The notes under the pieces are model-generated. The model did not search any database, was not told the DNA's origin, and saw only the letters and a list, made by a program, of their open reading frames with translations. Below are positions 11,776 to 24,365 of a DNA stretch of 64,000 bases, one piece after another. The stretch spans positions 2,671,001 through 2,735,000 of the forward strand of contig JAMKCF010000008.1 of NCBI GenBank assembly GCA_023634235.1, in the 5' to 3' direction. How positions within the stretch are numbered: the stretch's first letter is position 1; each line of letters begins with the position of its first letter. Position numbers and translations under genes: made by a program. The stretch comes from Pisaster brevispinus (Eukaryota > Echinodermata > Asteroidea > Forcipulatida > Asteriidae).

Positions 11776-13050
11776 AATCCTGACAAACTAAACTGGTGGA
11801 ATCCCTCAGTTTTGACAAAAAGTAAAATATTAAACATCATGAACAAGTTTTTAAAAATAATTTGAAATTTCACAATTAAATTGTTATTTTTTATTTTAAA
11901 TATGTCATGCACAAAAAGCATTGAATACTAACTATTTCATTTTATTTTTGGACTTATAGTTTGCGGTTTAAAATTTAAAAAGGAAGAAATTTAAACATTT
12001 CCAAATTGAAATTAAAATGAGGAATCATCATGGAATTCAAAATCTGCATGCAAGAACCAAAGTGCTTGCGAAAAAAGAGAAAATGAGTTTTTTTACTATG
12101 AAAAACAAAAAACCGTGAAAGTTCACAATAAAGTGTTCGGATGTTTTAAATGCATTAAAAACGACGTGTCGCTTCTTAATCCACCCCGAAAAACATTAAT
12201 TTTAATAGTTTTCCAAAAATCGCCAAACCCCCTCCATAAGAAAATAGCTGTGGGGTCCCCGAATATGCGGACAATCCTGTGCCCATTGGTTGTGCACAGC
12301 GTATGGGGCCGTGTGGACCCCGTATATGGCAATATTCCTGTGCCCATTGGTTGTGCACAGTGTATGGGGACGTGGGGTCCCCGAATATGCGGACAATCCT
12401 GTGCCCATTGGTTGTGCACAGTGTATGGGGCCGTGTGGACCCCGTATATGGCAATATTCCTGTGCCCATTGGTTGTGCACAGTGTATGGGGACGTGGGGT
12501 CCCCGAATATGAGGACAATCCTGTGCCCATTGGTTGTGCACAGCGTATGGGGCCGTGTGGACCCCGTATATGGCAATATTCCTGTGCCCATTGGTTGTGC
12601 ACAGTGTATGGGGACGTGGGGTCCCCGAATATGAGGACAATCCTGTGCCCATTGGTTGTGCACAGTGTATGGGGCCGTGTGGACCCCGTATATGGCAATA
12701 TTCCTGTGCCCATTGGTTGTGCACAGTGTATGGGGACTCCGCGTCTAAGAATATGCCCATATACCGGATCCACCTCGCTCCATAGGCCGTGTACAAAATA
12801 ACCGCATAGGAATTCGCCCATATCCTGGGTCAAAACGCGATTTTTACACGGAGGGGGTTTTCTCTCATTATTAGGGTTTTGTTTAAAAAGTGACTTTTTA
12901 TGTTCAAAATTGACAGAAAAATAGTTTTTTAGATGTTTTAAGCTGATAAGAGATCTAAAACTCTGAAAATTTACGGTTTTTGAAAAAAAAATTAAAATGT
13001 TGGTTTGATGCAATCCTGACAAACTAAACTGGTGGAATCCCTCAGTTTTG
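11776..13050 (+). repeat. Tandem duplicated block, copy 2 (contains 61-bp satellite)
   Basis: Nearly identical to 10480-11775 over leader and trailer, but with a different number of satellite units (array about 12248-12740). The next copy of the leader start near 13016 breaks off after about 50 bases. High similarity implies a recent duplication. Confidence 0.9.
12248..12740 (+). repeat. 61-bp satellite array, second copy
   Basis: Same two alternating unit types as the array at 10955-11512, one to two units shorter. Confidence 0.92.
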
Positions 13051-13185
13051 ACAAAAAGTAAAATAATTTACTGTTTTGGTTCAAATCTTGCAGTAAATAC
13101 TTTTTCTTAGCTTTAAAATTAAAGGAGACCTCTTTCCTCATTGAATGTTATTTTATTACTATTTTTTTTTATAGGTTATAATTTG

Positions 13186-13207
13186 TCCCCCCCCCCCCCC
13201 CCCCCCC
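13186..13207. repeat. C homopolymer
   Basis: An uninterrupted run of about 22 C residues, prone to length error and able to form unusual DNA structure. Confidence 0.9.
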
Positions 13208-15627
13208 AACATTGATTTATATCCAAATTGAAGCTACGGAAGCAGAATCGTCTGGGAAAACTAGCTCGTTGCTGCACTTTCATATCAATCTTTTTTGTTC
13301 TTCATGAGGTTTGCAAGATATCTGGAAGCCGTAAAAACATAATGAGGATATATAGTAATTAAACTCTTTTAATGAAAACCTAGCCATTCCAATTGCATTT
13401 GTTAATGCTTATTAAAGATTATACTTAACTGTAAGTAATTTATCTCTCTGCCTTCATTGGTCGATTGCTTATTTGTCCTTGGGGTTGGGGGTGGGTGGAT
13501 ACTATTTTCCCGCATTTTCAAATGAGAGAGCATTGCTGTAATTAAATTTAAAATGTTTTGTATTTTTAGGGTACAAAGGTTGCAGGGAATGAGCTTTCAA
13601 TAGGTTTTTAAACTTCTTTGATACTTCATTAATTTTATAATTAAAGGGTTTTGAAAGAAAGGCCCACTTTTTTCATGCAACTTCGGAATGGGACATCCAA
13701 ATTGAAGCTACAAAGGTTTAGTTAAAACTGCGTGGTGTTTCATTGAATTCTCTTCTTAAATATATATATATATTTGTCGTCATTCTTTTCTACTTTGGAG
13801 GGAGAGTTTCAGATTTAGTTTAGGTAGAGAAAACAACCAACCCTTAAGTTTCATAGTGAATGATTCTACTCAACTTTTCGATTCGTTTTTCATCGTTCCT
13901 TTTAATTTCTTTAGCAAAGAAATCGAGAAAAAGCACAAGTATAATTTATATGAAAGTTAGAAGGCGTTTTTGACCAGAAGAATGTCAATCAGGAATTACA
14001 AATTCTACGGAATTGTCAGAGATCACCAGAAAAATAAAAGAAAGTCCTATTTAGGACTTGTATCTCATAATTATGATCAAGTGTAAGACACAATTAGTGA
14101 CTTGTGCCAATTAAGACACATTTATGATATATAATGTCTTAATTATGACTTACAATAAGTCGTATTTATGAGAAGCAAGTCATAAACTAATACTTTATTT
14201 TCTTTCTCTCTCAATGTCCCCTGTAATGCTTCCGTACAATTAAAATCCTTCCCCCCCAAATAAAAAAAACCCGCCAAAAACAGAGAGCTGATTTCACAAC
14301 TAGTTTTACTATTAATTTCCTTTGCAACTGTTTTCTTCCCATGTGTAAAAGGATTCATGCTTTGTTTTGACACATCCAGAGATCATCTTGACGGTCTCAT
14401 TTTAGTCAAATATCCCCCCTTAGGTCCATTCCCAACACTAGAACTTCATGTTGATCACACCTCAAGCTTCTGAGTTTTTTAATTTTTTATTGCCACTTCT
14501 TCTATAAAACATGTCTTTTCAGAAAACATGGAGGGCTAAAGCTGAAAGGTAGCAGGGATTGGGGTTTATTTTGAGTCTGTTGACATCTTTTTCAATAATA
14601 GATTCTCGACATTAAGTTCATCTTCATACACTGAATTATCTTTTATTATTCTAGTCTTTAAGGTTTTAAACAGAAATAAATTTCATTCATGGTGTTATGG
14701 ACGGTATCAACAAAGAATCTCAATTAAACAATTATTGAGGACTAATTTAAATCCAAGACATAAATAATAATCTGATAATTAGTGAAAGCACATTTGTTGA
14801 TAAACATAGTATCCTTGCTCTTAATCTCTCATTGCATACTTCCACTGTTGACCGCAGAAGTTGTTTAATGTTAAATAGTAATTACAAAATACAAATTAGA
14901 ATTTGACATAGCAAATAACTCGTGTCAAAAATACGTGTCAATGTTACGTCTACCTATACTAATTTGTGACCATAATTCTGTTTAAATAAATTCAAACAAT
15001 TAAATACTTTCATCACAGACACTTTCACCCACAGAGGCGAATATAACATGACATAATTGTGTCAAATGTTAAAATGCTTTTGATGATATGGATAAATTTC
15101 CTAGTGTCCCCACCCATATAGAACAACTGCTTTCAACAGTAGTGAAGGGGCAGAGTTCTACCATGCACCATTAAAACTTGAACATATTGCCGCCATCTTA
15201 GTCGGGTTCCCTGTGTATAATACCATTATGGATTACTGATTCTGACCGTTCAAAGAGAGAGCCAGACTAATTTCTCTTCTAGCCTCGGTTTGGTTACAAT
15301 GTGCACTGATTTAAACATACTTAAAATGGTTACACCATAATTGAAGTCCGTGGCCATCTAATTGAACAATCATAATCACAAGAGCGTCTATCCCCCATGA
15401 TTTCATTTATACGTTTAATTTTGTACTGGGTGATTCCATTTTGAGGGTGGGTGGGTTTACTCTTTCAACCAGTTGCTTCTTATTGGTGGCTTTGGAAACA
15501 CAAAAGCTATTTTTATCTTACTGTATATATAAATCCAATAATTTATGAAAGGACGGCCAAGGAATCCCTCATAAGGGATGATTTGCACACAGTGCCAAAA
15601 TCTAAGTACACAGTGTTTCAGAAACTA
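13208..15627. other. AT-rich non-coding DNA with a palindromic patch
   Basis: No supported gene. Around 14040-14190 several short palindromes cluster (AAGTCCTATTTAGGACTT, CTCATAATTATGA and paired AAGTCATA/TATGACTT blocks), which suggests an old inverted-repeat element. Confidence 0.45.
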
Positions 15628-15764
15628 AGGCCATGAACAAATAGGCGGCTACGGCTGCAGCTACATCTCCATGTCATCATGCATTAAGGTATAGGACATC
15701 CTTGGCAACACCCTCACCAACTGCCATAGCTGTAGCCGTAGCCGCCAATTTGGATACGGCTTTA
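15628..15764. mobile_element. Small inverted-repeat element (MITE), GGCGGCTACGG family
   Basis: GGCGGCTACGGCTGCAGCTA at 15644 is mirrored by TAGCTGTAGCCGTAGCCGCC ending at 15746. The similarity continues outward as a diverged GCCGTATCC-like terminus. It is related to the element at 41644-41777. Confidence 0.75.
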
Positions 15765-16167
15765 CATTAAGATGAAATTACTTTAACAATATTATATCCT
15801 AAGGAAATAACAACAAAGTGCTTTCATACAAATTCAACAGAATTGATACCTTGAAGTCTACGAGTACAAAATACAAATGAACCCTAAGTCAATACTTTAA
15901 CTTCCTCAAAATAAATCTTACAACTTATGAAAATCTGTATGAAAAAGTAATAAGGCACCAGTATCCTGACATATAATTTAGACATCTGTAGAAGAATAAT
16001 TGCCAATTATACAAATATTTATTTGTAAAAACATGGAGAAAGGAAAACAACGTTTCAAAGTGCTCTTTGTCCATCGTCAAACTCAAAACAATAGAGAAGA
16101 CTTCGTTCCCCAAGCAGGCCTAGAATTACATGGAGGCAACAAATGGAGGTCATGACCTCTGTTGCCC

Positions 16168-16366
16168 AGAGGGCCCAATTTCATAGCGCTGCTTAAGCAC
16201 AAAAAGTAGCTAAGCACAATAAAACTATGCTTATCAGAATAAGGAAACCAGTCAAAATAACATGTCATATGTACAATCTGTGACTGGTATCCTGCTTATT
16301 GTTGCTAAGCAGAAAATGATTTACTAATATTTTCTGCTTCTGCACCTGAATGAAATTAGGCCTTGG
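16168..16366. mobile_element. MITE, GGGCCCAATTTCAT family
   Basis: Begins GGGCCCAATTTCATAGCGCT and ends in the inverted TGAATGAAATTAGGCC, with TGCTTAAGCACA and internal GCTTAGCA-like blocks. At least six related copies occur in this window. Confidence 0.65.
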
Positions 16367-16671
16367 TCTTTTCCTTGGTGACCCGTTCAAAGTTTCCCCA
16401 ACAGTAAGATTTCCCAATGGCAGTTCCCTTTGCAATATGAAAATGGCCTTCTCTCTCAAAGACGTAACTCCAGGCTGCAAACTGGCATTCTCACCTCAAC
16501 CTTTTGTCTTGTGTTCTCTTTGTTGTCAGGAATCAGAGACTAACGGAACTATTTCCTTGGTCCCAAAATGACACAATGCAAAAAGGCTCTCAGCCTCGAC
16601 TTTCAATCACAATTTTAAATTTGGTCTGAAATAGTAACAGCATAATTTTACGAACAAAAACAACGTGGACC

Positions 16672-16852
16672 CAACTTCATACAGCTGCTTAAGCACAAAA
16701 AAGTAGCCTAGTACAACAAATTTATGCTTTCTAGACTAAGGTTACCAGCCAAATGTGTCACATGTACAATTTGTGAATGGCATCCTGCTCAATTTCAATT
16801 TGTAGCAAATTGTTAAGCAATCATTTTTGCAGTGTCACAAAATTGAGCCCAG
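16672..16852. mobile_element. MITE, second copy of the TGCTTAAGCACA subtype
   Basis: CCAACTTCATACAGCTGCTT on the left and ACAAAATTGAGCCC on the right match the element at 16168-16366, including the inner GGTTACCAGCCAAA block. Confidence 0.6.
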
Positions 16853-17750
16853 ATGTTTTCAATTGAAAACACTCAGTTGTTTCTATTCTCCGACATAAAC
16901 TTTGTTCAATTCTTTAAACATTCCTCTCATAAAAGGACCCCCCAAACCCCACCCCCAAAAAACCCCAATTGACAAAGTAATATACTGTAAAATAATTATG
17001 TACAACTGCTCTCAAGTGAACTGCATGTTTCAGTAAATACATCCGCTAGAGTGCACCTAAATCCAAATAATTTCTACAATAAGCTCTTTTCCAAAAATAT
17101 AACTCCACCGAATAAATTTGATTCAACATTTTCTGTGATTATTTAAAGCTGCAAAAATATGTACAACATCTGTCTACTTGATAACATAATTATTCTTGCT
17201 TTTTCGCAAACAAAATACTGAGACAAATTGCAATTTATTTGTAGTACCAACTAAAATCACTGCACAATTATGCCGATGAATAACTTTTATAAAAAGCACA
17301 TGGTTCGTCGATTATGAAAAACTTGTGTGGAGAATACTACAAAAAGTGTGGAATGTTCCTTAGTGGGTAGTTACCAGATCTCAAGATTCAAATGCATAGG
17401 GAAACTTTTCTTTTGGATTCAAAATAAAAGTATTCACTTGATGGGAAGTTTTCCATCTACTTTTCCTGATGGCGTCCTTCCTGATGTGGAACGTCCAGTC
17501 AGGAATGCGATTGGCATGATAATCAAAATCGGCATGTAATATACTTGTGCCCGATTTGTAACTCTACACATAAGTGATTCTCCACACATATCCATAACAA
17601 AATCATACCACAGCGCCACTCATATATCAAAACTTGTATCATGCAAAGTTGGACACATATTTTAATTTAGGGGGCAGGAAGAGCGATGACTGTAACAATA
17701 AAAACTGAGATAAAAAGTAAACTCTGCTGGGGGCATGCTTTAGGTGCTTT

Positions 17751-17960
17751 TGTCTTCAAGCAAACTTGAATCCTTGATTCTGATTGGTCAACCCATAGCA
17801 GCAAGCGGTGTGATATAAACCCATATCACATAGCCCGTATCACACCTGTATTGCGCTGTTTTCATTCTGCAATTAGCGTTATCGTAAGCTAAGTATCATC
17901 GCAAAGCCCATAGCTGTTCCAACACCATGTTAGTATCAACGTCAAGTTTGCTTGAAGACA
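17751..17960. mobile_element. MITE with perfect 18-bp terminal inverted repeats
   Basis: TGTCTTCAAGCAAACTTG at 17751-17768 is exactly complementary to CAAGTTTGCTTGAAGACA at 17943-17960. Just beyond it, TGGAATACCGAAAA (about 17972) and TTTTTCCGTATTCCA (about 18024) form a second inverted pair. Confidence 0.8.
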
Positions 17961-18177
17961 CACAGGCTCATGGAATACCGAAAATTCAGCCTCAATGTAT
18001 ATGATACGCAGAGGCGGTATGTTTTTCCGTATTCCACTCACGCTTGTGTGATAATTACTATTGTTTCCCTTTATAGCAGTCTGTGTTGAGTGGTTTAATA
18101 AATGCGCATATCATCCATGTCTTGGTCGCTAGGGCTCACATGACGGAGCAAGCTCGACTGCCTCCTTCTGTCTTGTC

Positions 18178-18208
18178 TCCTCCTCCTCCTCCTCCTCCTC
18201 CTCCTCCA
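18178..18208. repeat. (TCC)n microsatellite
   Basis: About ten TCC triplets; reads as poly-Pro in one frame but lies in no supported gene. Confidence 0.85.
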
Positions 18209-18375
18209 TTTGCCTGTACCACCTTCCCGTTGCCTTCCTTCACCATCTTCTGCAGTCGTACAATCAGTGGGTTGAAAGAAGAATAAGAAACAAAAGCATA
18301 AGAACCGAGAAATTTGATGTCACGAACTGAAAGAGGATGTTCAGAGTTGTCAACATTTTTGTACAGCTAGTAGAC

Positions 18376-18394
18376 AGAGAGAGAGAGAGAGAGA
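18376..18394. repeat. (GA)n microsatellite
   Basis: A short uninterrupted GA run. Confidence 0.8.
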
Positions 18395-18892
18395 GTAATT
18401 CTGTCAAGGTTTGTCGCCCTTTCAATGTCTACGACGACCCACAAAGTTTCCCTCCTTCTCGCCACTTTTACCACACCGACAAAATAAATGTTTTCACAAG
18501 AGGTGTACATTTCATCTCAGCCTCTCCCCCAGGGCCCTGGTACTGTTCACTGTACTTCTGCCAAATGTTGACAATTCTGACGGAAATCCTATTCCAAATT
18601 CCTTGTCATGATAGAGATTCATCGTTTGTGCTTTTGGGTGTTTTGAGGAGAATCAAAGTATGAGACATCTGACAAAGTTCCTTTTGCGCAAGTCAGCTTG
18701 ATGGCTTTTAATTTCACATCCCTCCAACCTAACAGTCGCTGGCTTTTGTTCTTGTTGCATTTTTGCTCCAAGTAATTCGGTTCTTTTCAACAAAAATGCT
18801 CCCAAGGAACTTGCATCAGCAAAATATATCTCATCAACAAACACCCAAAACCAAAAAAAGCACAAAGTGTACCTCCCACTCGAATACCGTTC

Positions 18893-19169
18893 ATGTTTTT
18901 ACCCATACACCAATGTGTGTTAAACACTGTATACTCTCCCGTGTCCAGTGAAAAAAATCCACAGGCAACTTCACTTTGTGGGATTCGAACCCACGCCTCT
19001 GGCTCATCTAGAGATGTCTTACCACTAGACCACCGAGCTTGTCCAGTAGGTTGAGTCAGGGTTCAAATCCCACATGAGTAATTTAAGCCTATGGATTTTT
19101 TTTCCCACAGGACTCAAGGAAAGTACTGAGTATACAGTGCTTAATACACATCGGTGTATGGGTAAAACA
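18893..19169. mobile_element. Long inverted repeat with tRNA-like sequence at its centre
   Basis: The left arm (18893-18966, starting GTTTTTACCCATACACCAAT) pairs with the right arm (19086-19169, ending CGGTGTATGGGTAAAACA). Between them, on the minus strand, sits a tRNA-like block: A-box-like GGTGGTCTAGTGGTAAGAC and a perfect T arm GTGGGTTCGAATCCCAC. A second B-box-like GGGTTCAAATCCCAC lies on the plus strand at 19059. This looks like two related SINE-type elements joined head to head. Confidence 0.75.
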
Positions 19170-21260
19170 CAAGTATTCTTTATCCCCGATGCATATTTAA
19201 CATTTATTAAAAAACAATTGCAGAGCAACAAAAATGAAGCAAACCCAACAATATGACAACAAATCAATATGATGAAGTGTACAAACAACAAACATGAAAT
19301 GGACAAGACATAAACATGACTCATTGAGACCATCCAGCCAGGACAGACTGATAACTTCACATTATAGTCTCCTTCCTTATTATTGACTTTGAAACGAAAA
19401 ACAAACCCTCCAACTTTGGGGTCATCTGACTTGACTAATAATCAAATGATCAAAGAATAACTGAATATAAAATGGAAGGTAGGAAAGTGTCTTCAAATGA
19501 CATGATTGAATCTGTTGCTTGCATGGAAGAACTTCTATACAATTGAGAAGTGAATGAATGAATTTATAATGACTTCTAGGGGGTTACACCAGCACTTGCT
19601 TAATTTTAAAAACTATTCACTCATTGCAATTTGCAGGAATTTGTAAGCGAGATTTCAAACTTTGCATTTTGGGAAAACAGTCTAGTTTAGTTTGCGGATA
19701 CATCGTGAAATAATCTCTCTGTAAATTGTGGAAGGACCGGTTGTTTAGCAACATTTTAATCAGCATGCTCTGTTCATGTGACTGCACTACTGCAAACTGT
19801 ACTAGTAAGGAATTCGTAACATGGGGGACTTTTACAGTTTTTTCTAGATGCTAGTTGAGAGACTTATTAGGCAAATGCAATGCTCTTGTCGACATGCGCT
19901 TACATGTACCCATGAATTGCACATTGAAAGCTCTTGACACACGTATCCTGAACATGTGAATATTTTCAAGAACAATGGATTGAATATAGTATGTCTACTG
20001 CCATCTTGTGACTGAAAGTGTCCAACTGATCACTCTGATGAAAACATGCTGATTTTGTCAAGAAAAGAATCGTCATTCCCGATCAAAACCCAGACACTAA
20101 CCACCTTTCAAATGTAGACCAAAAACCAAAGACCTGACTCCAACCTTGACAAACAACACAACACAGCAACAACAAAAAGAGAAGCGAGACGTTATTTAAG
20201 AGTACTTAAGCTGTTGATCCAAGTTTGTAAAGTAAACTTTTAAAAATTCACCAAAACAACAAACAAACAAACAAACTTGTTCAAGAGAAGCAATTTGAAG
20301 TAGGCGGTAAACCCATGATTTGAAATGATTGCCAAATTGTTTTCTTACTTTGTTTAAAAAAATTAATTTGACCAGGTTGAATCATTTTAATAAAAGAGAG
20401 GTACTTCGCTGTGTTTAACCCTCTAAAAAGTGGAAATATTTGTCAACACCCCAAAAAGAAACCTCAAAAGTAAAAGATAAATTTTACTGTGTCTTGCATG
20501 CTCCTTTCAACAATTTGAATTTTCAACATATCCTTTTGCTTTCACAAAAAACATTTTATAAATTCAGTCAGTCAAATTGGTACTCTTTGAAAACTATTTT
20601 CATACATGAAATACTTTTCAAAAGAGCATTGAAATACATAAAGATTTCAACTTCCAGTTTTAATTTGGGTGAAACAAGGACTGTACTGAACTTTTCTCAA
20701 ATTGGACAAGCCTGCTCTCAGACTTTTCAGGACTCAGTGTTATCTCTCCACAAACCACGTTAAAGAGAACAGTAGTTACCAGACTAAAAATGGATAATAT
20801 TCAATCTAAAAGCTTTGTGATTATCAAGTTTATACCAGAAGCAATTCTCAAGAGAAAAACTTCCCTCTGAGTTATTGCAAAAACTGAAGAAATAGCATTT
20901 AAAGACATCACAAAAAACCAATGCTTGTTTCGATTGCCACAATAGAAACAAGCTTGATAATGAACGATCCAAAAATCCCTGATAAAACGTTTTGGTTGTT
21001 TTCTGTAAACAAAATAGAATAAATGAAAACTAAAAAAAAAAGAAGTTTAATAAGTTGTCCAAATGGTGCTGTTATTAAAAACTAGAGGATGGCAAAATAA
21101 TGTAGTTTTCCTTTAGAACTTCTTCCATGTTAAAGAGTGGTTTTGTTTGTTGGGGTGTTTTTTTGTTTGTTTGTTATCACACACACAAAAAGAAACTGTT
21201 GCTTTACATCTTGGATCAAACTGCAGTGACTCTCAGATACAGACAATGAAACCTTGTGCA
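19170..21260. other. Non-coding, no supported gene
   Basis: AT-rich sequence; the open frames here (for example 20440-20763 on the plus strand) have composition like the intergenic DNA and no domain. Confidence 0.5.
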
Positions 21261-21267
21261 TGATCAG

Positions 21268-21298
21268 CAAATAAATAAATAAATAAATAAATAAATAA
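21268..21298. repeat. (AAAT)n microsatellite
   Basis: About seven to eight AAAT units. Confidence 0.85.
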
Positions 21299-21809
21299 CA
21301 CCAACGACAAATACACAATGCATGCCAAGTGAAATATCAAGATGCACACTGTTCAATGAAATGTTTCCGCTCCAACCTCTGACCCCTACCCCTCCCCCCA
21401 ACACACAAACACCCCACGTGGTTATATTTTACAAACAAGATTGATGTGTTCAATCAGTGAAACATGATTTAGTACTTTTGGACCTTTTGTTTTACGAATG
21501 AAGGTTCAAATGGTGTGCGTGCGTGAAGTTGAGATGTCTGTGCAACACGGCAAATCGCAAACAGTGCAGGTGAGTGTGAGTGCAAGAAACTACGGGGGCT
21601 AGTCAAAGAGTAGTAGTAGTGCCTCCAAAGTTGAGCTCCGTCAAACAAGCGGAGTTGATTAAAGACATAATATACCAATAAGAGATTCTCAAAAGGACTT
21701 TTCAAAAGAATTTGTCTCAAATGTATAAGGGATAGTTGCCTAGTTTAACAACCCATCTCGTGGATTTGACTTGTTTTTAAATAGATGGTCTAGTTCCTTT
21801 GATGATCAC

Positions 21810-21895
21810 CACATCATCATGCGTTGAAGTATAGGACAACTTTAGCAACACCCTTAGCAACAGGCGAAGCCGTAGCTGCTAATTCGGATACAGCC
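21810..21895. mobile_element. Truncated MITE of the 15628 family
   Basis: CATCATGCGTTGAAGTATAGGAC through GCCGTAGCTGCTAATTCGGATAC matches the inner and right part of the element at 15628-15764; the left terminus is missing. Confidence 0.6.
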
Positions 21896-23289
21896 TAATA
21901 GTCTCACAAACACAACATCATTGTTTTCACGTTAGTTTATTAGGATTTAGTGTTAGTGCGGTTAGAGGTGTGCAGTGGCAGAAAGTAAACATCCTTGAAA
22001 ATATAAGGCAAATTTCTGTAGAGGAGTCGGTCTTGTCAATGGAACTTTGATTGGCCCATTGCGCAGTCTTAGTGTTATGACATCATAGATGCAAGTAAAG
22101 CAAAGCAACCCAAGCTACAACAACATTTTTATAACATGACAGACGGCCGCAATTATTAATGTGGAGACCATGAGTGCGTCCTGAACTAAATAAATACACA
22201 TTCAACATTAAACATATCATCATTCAAACTGACAAAACATGCTTCTGAGCAAGCAAACAAGACAAAGCTTGTGTTTTTTTGCAGCGGCAGCTTGTTAGTA
22301 AGAGTGGACTTTTTATTTTGTTTATATTTCCCAGCAAGGTGAGGCTATGATTAAAAGGGAAGGGGAGTTTTTAGTTTAGGATTGAGTTAGCGAGGCAAGA
22401 TAGAGAGGCACCAGGATTGACAGCAAGAGAGTAGATCAGAGTCTGTCTGGAAAAAACAGTAATATAAATCAAGCCAGAGAGGACAGAGAGAAATGGTTTT
22501 TATATTATAGATTGTGTACGTGATTGTAGTCAGTTATTATTACATGCTGCGTTATGTTCCTGTTATTCATCTTTTGTCAACCGACTAGGTACGAATGTAA
22601 AATATAATGCCATGCCTACAGCTTTCACTTTGCTTGTATGTAGTTTGTGTGCAGCAGCGGAACCGCACGTTTTCTTAGGGACAGGGAGGTCTATTTAATG
22701 TATCAAACTATTTGTTTGAGCATTTTTAAAAATCTTAACTTGGGGGGGGGGAGTGCAAGAGGGTTCTGAATGACTCCTGTCCCCTGCTCCACCCCCCTGG
22801 TTTTGCCACTGCTCGTTTGTGAGTCGAATCAACACCAGAACAGGTGTTAGCAAAACAACAGCTCTAGATGCACTGTTGCTAAACCTTCTTTGTGTCAAAA
22901 ATATACAACTTCATAGGTATGTCTAACTTGACTAAAGTTTTGTCAGTTTGTTCCTTTTCCTTTCACAGCCAACATGAACGTTAGTTCAAGTTGAAATGCT
23001 TCTGGAACACAAATATTACAATCTTGTTCGATGTGTGATTAGCACTGTTTACTCAGTGCTTTCTGAGTCCTACATGTTACAGTCACAGGCTACTCGAGTG
23101 GGATTCGAACCCATGACCCCCGCATTCTACAAAAGATATGTTAACCTAGACCAACAGTGAGTTTACATCGGTGAAAGGTTTCAATGAAAAAAACCCAACA
23201 ACTTTATACCTTGATGCTATTTTCACTTAAAAAATATCACATGCAACAGGCAGAGAGGAAAAACAGCTGATGAGAATAGCAGAGTCCAA

Positions 23290-23402
23290 TGTCATGGCTC
23301 TGCTTACCGCGTAATTTTTCGCTTACTGCGCCTGTGAAGCTCATAATCATACAGGCCGTAAGCGCAGAATTCCGCTGTAATCAGAGTCACGAAATTGGGT
23401 CA
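23290..23402. mobile_element. MITE, GGGCCCAATTTCAT family (GGCTCTGCTTACCG subtype)
   Basis: Left end CCAATGTCATGGCTCTGCTT, right end TCAGAGTCACGAAATTGGGT, inverted relative to each other, with internal AAGCGCAGAATTC. Same subtype as 41146-41353. Confidence 0.65.
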
Positions 23403-23763
23403 AGATGTTTTACAATATTTCTCCCGATATTTGAAATGTTGATGAGTACATGCTTAAAAAAAAAAAAAACCCAAAACCCCACACATCCAGGGAAAATCCA
23501 AAAGAAGACGTACAACTGTTTCACAAAAGAAAATGTTAGTCAACACCTAAAGAATGAGAAAAAGAAGTTGAAGTGTGACAGCTGATTGTGAGGCCTTAGA
23601 GACACTGTCCTTATCGTCATCTTTTGCAGATCTGATACTTCTCAAATTTAGGACCCCTTAAGTTTACAAGAAATCAGCCCCATCACATCCCTTGATTGAA
23701 TGCAGTGAGTCAAAGATGATCGGACCAGTTGGAGCTTGTGGTTAGGCCTTATTGTTATTATTA

Positions 23764-23769
23764 TTTATT
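23764..23769 (-). promoter_or_regulatory. Candidate polyadenylation signal AATAAA for the kinesin gene
   Basis: AATAAA on the minus strand about 0.93 kb past the proposed stop. Other AATAAA hexamers occur further down in this AT-rich DNA, so the 3' UTR end is not fixed. Confidence 0.25.
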
Positions 23770-24227
23770 TTAGAGAAGCTGAGGGGTCATTTCGGAATAT
23801 GAGAGGGTTGTCTTTAGGATGTCAAAGTTTGCGAATACAAGAAAAGAAGATGAGGTGGAGAGATATTCAGAAATAACTTAAGATTGAATCAACGAGAGAG
23901 AGAGAGAGCTATGTGAGCATAAAGGGGAAGGATTACGAAAAGGGTCCCACAAAGGTCTTGGACATCTTCTGGTCAAATTCTGAAGCTTCTGGAAAATGTT
24001 TTGATTTGACTTTCTCTGAAGGTACCATTCAACAATGTTGATCTTCAATGGTCCATGCATCCTTCTAAATCAGAATTTTGAAACATCAGAAATTTGGTAC
24101 GGTACATGTCCAAGATGTCTGCAAGACAGTTGAATAATTGAACAGGTATTTTAAAGAGATTTTGTTCTCATATTATTTTCCTGACCTAAAGCTTTGAGCA
24201 AGCCTTAAACTTCCAAAGGTTAAGGGT

Positions 24228-24365
24228 GAAAATGAATGCCCCATTAATTGCCTTATTGTCTCTCTTACTCTTTGAAAATGAATGCCCCATTAATTGCCTA
24301 ATTGTCTTCCTTACTCTTTGAAAATGAATGCCCCATTAATTGCCTAATTGTCTTCCTTACTCTTT
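24228..24365 (-). repeat. Three tandem 46-bp repeats in the probable kinesin 3' UTR
   Basis: The phrase GAAAATGAATGCCCC recurs at 24228, 24274 and 24320 with near-identical 46-bp units. It begins about 330 bases beyond the proposed stop codon. Confidence 0.85.

Larger units (their letters stand above)
21900..24227. other. Non-coding; may include kinesin 3' UTR
   Basis: No coding exon is seen. A tRNA-like minus-strand T arm (GGGTTCGAATCCCAC) lies at 23098-23112. A GGCTCTGCTTACCGC-type MITE occupies about 23290-23402, and a GA microsatellite lies near 23894. Confidence 0.45.

Noticed and set aside
10828..13022. Several 100-300 codon frames on both strands
   Set aside because: They are read-through of the 61-bp satellite in every frame; no start context, splice support or domain.
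9760..13050. CRISPR-like array of regularly spaced repeats
   Set aside because: Units are contiguous with no unique spacers, and the host is clearly eukaryotic with spliced genes.
20440..20763. 107-codon plus-strand frame
   Set aside because: AT-driven composition, no domain, no supporting context.
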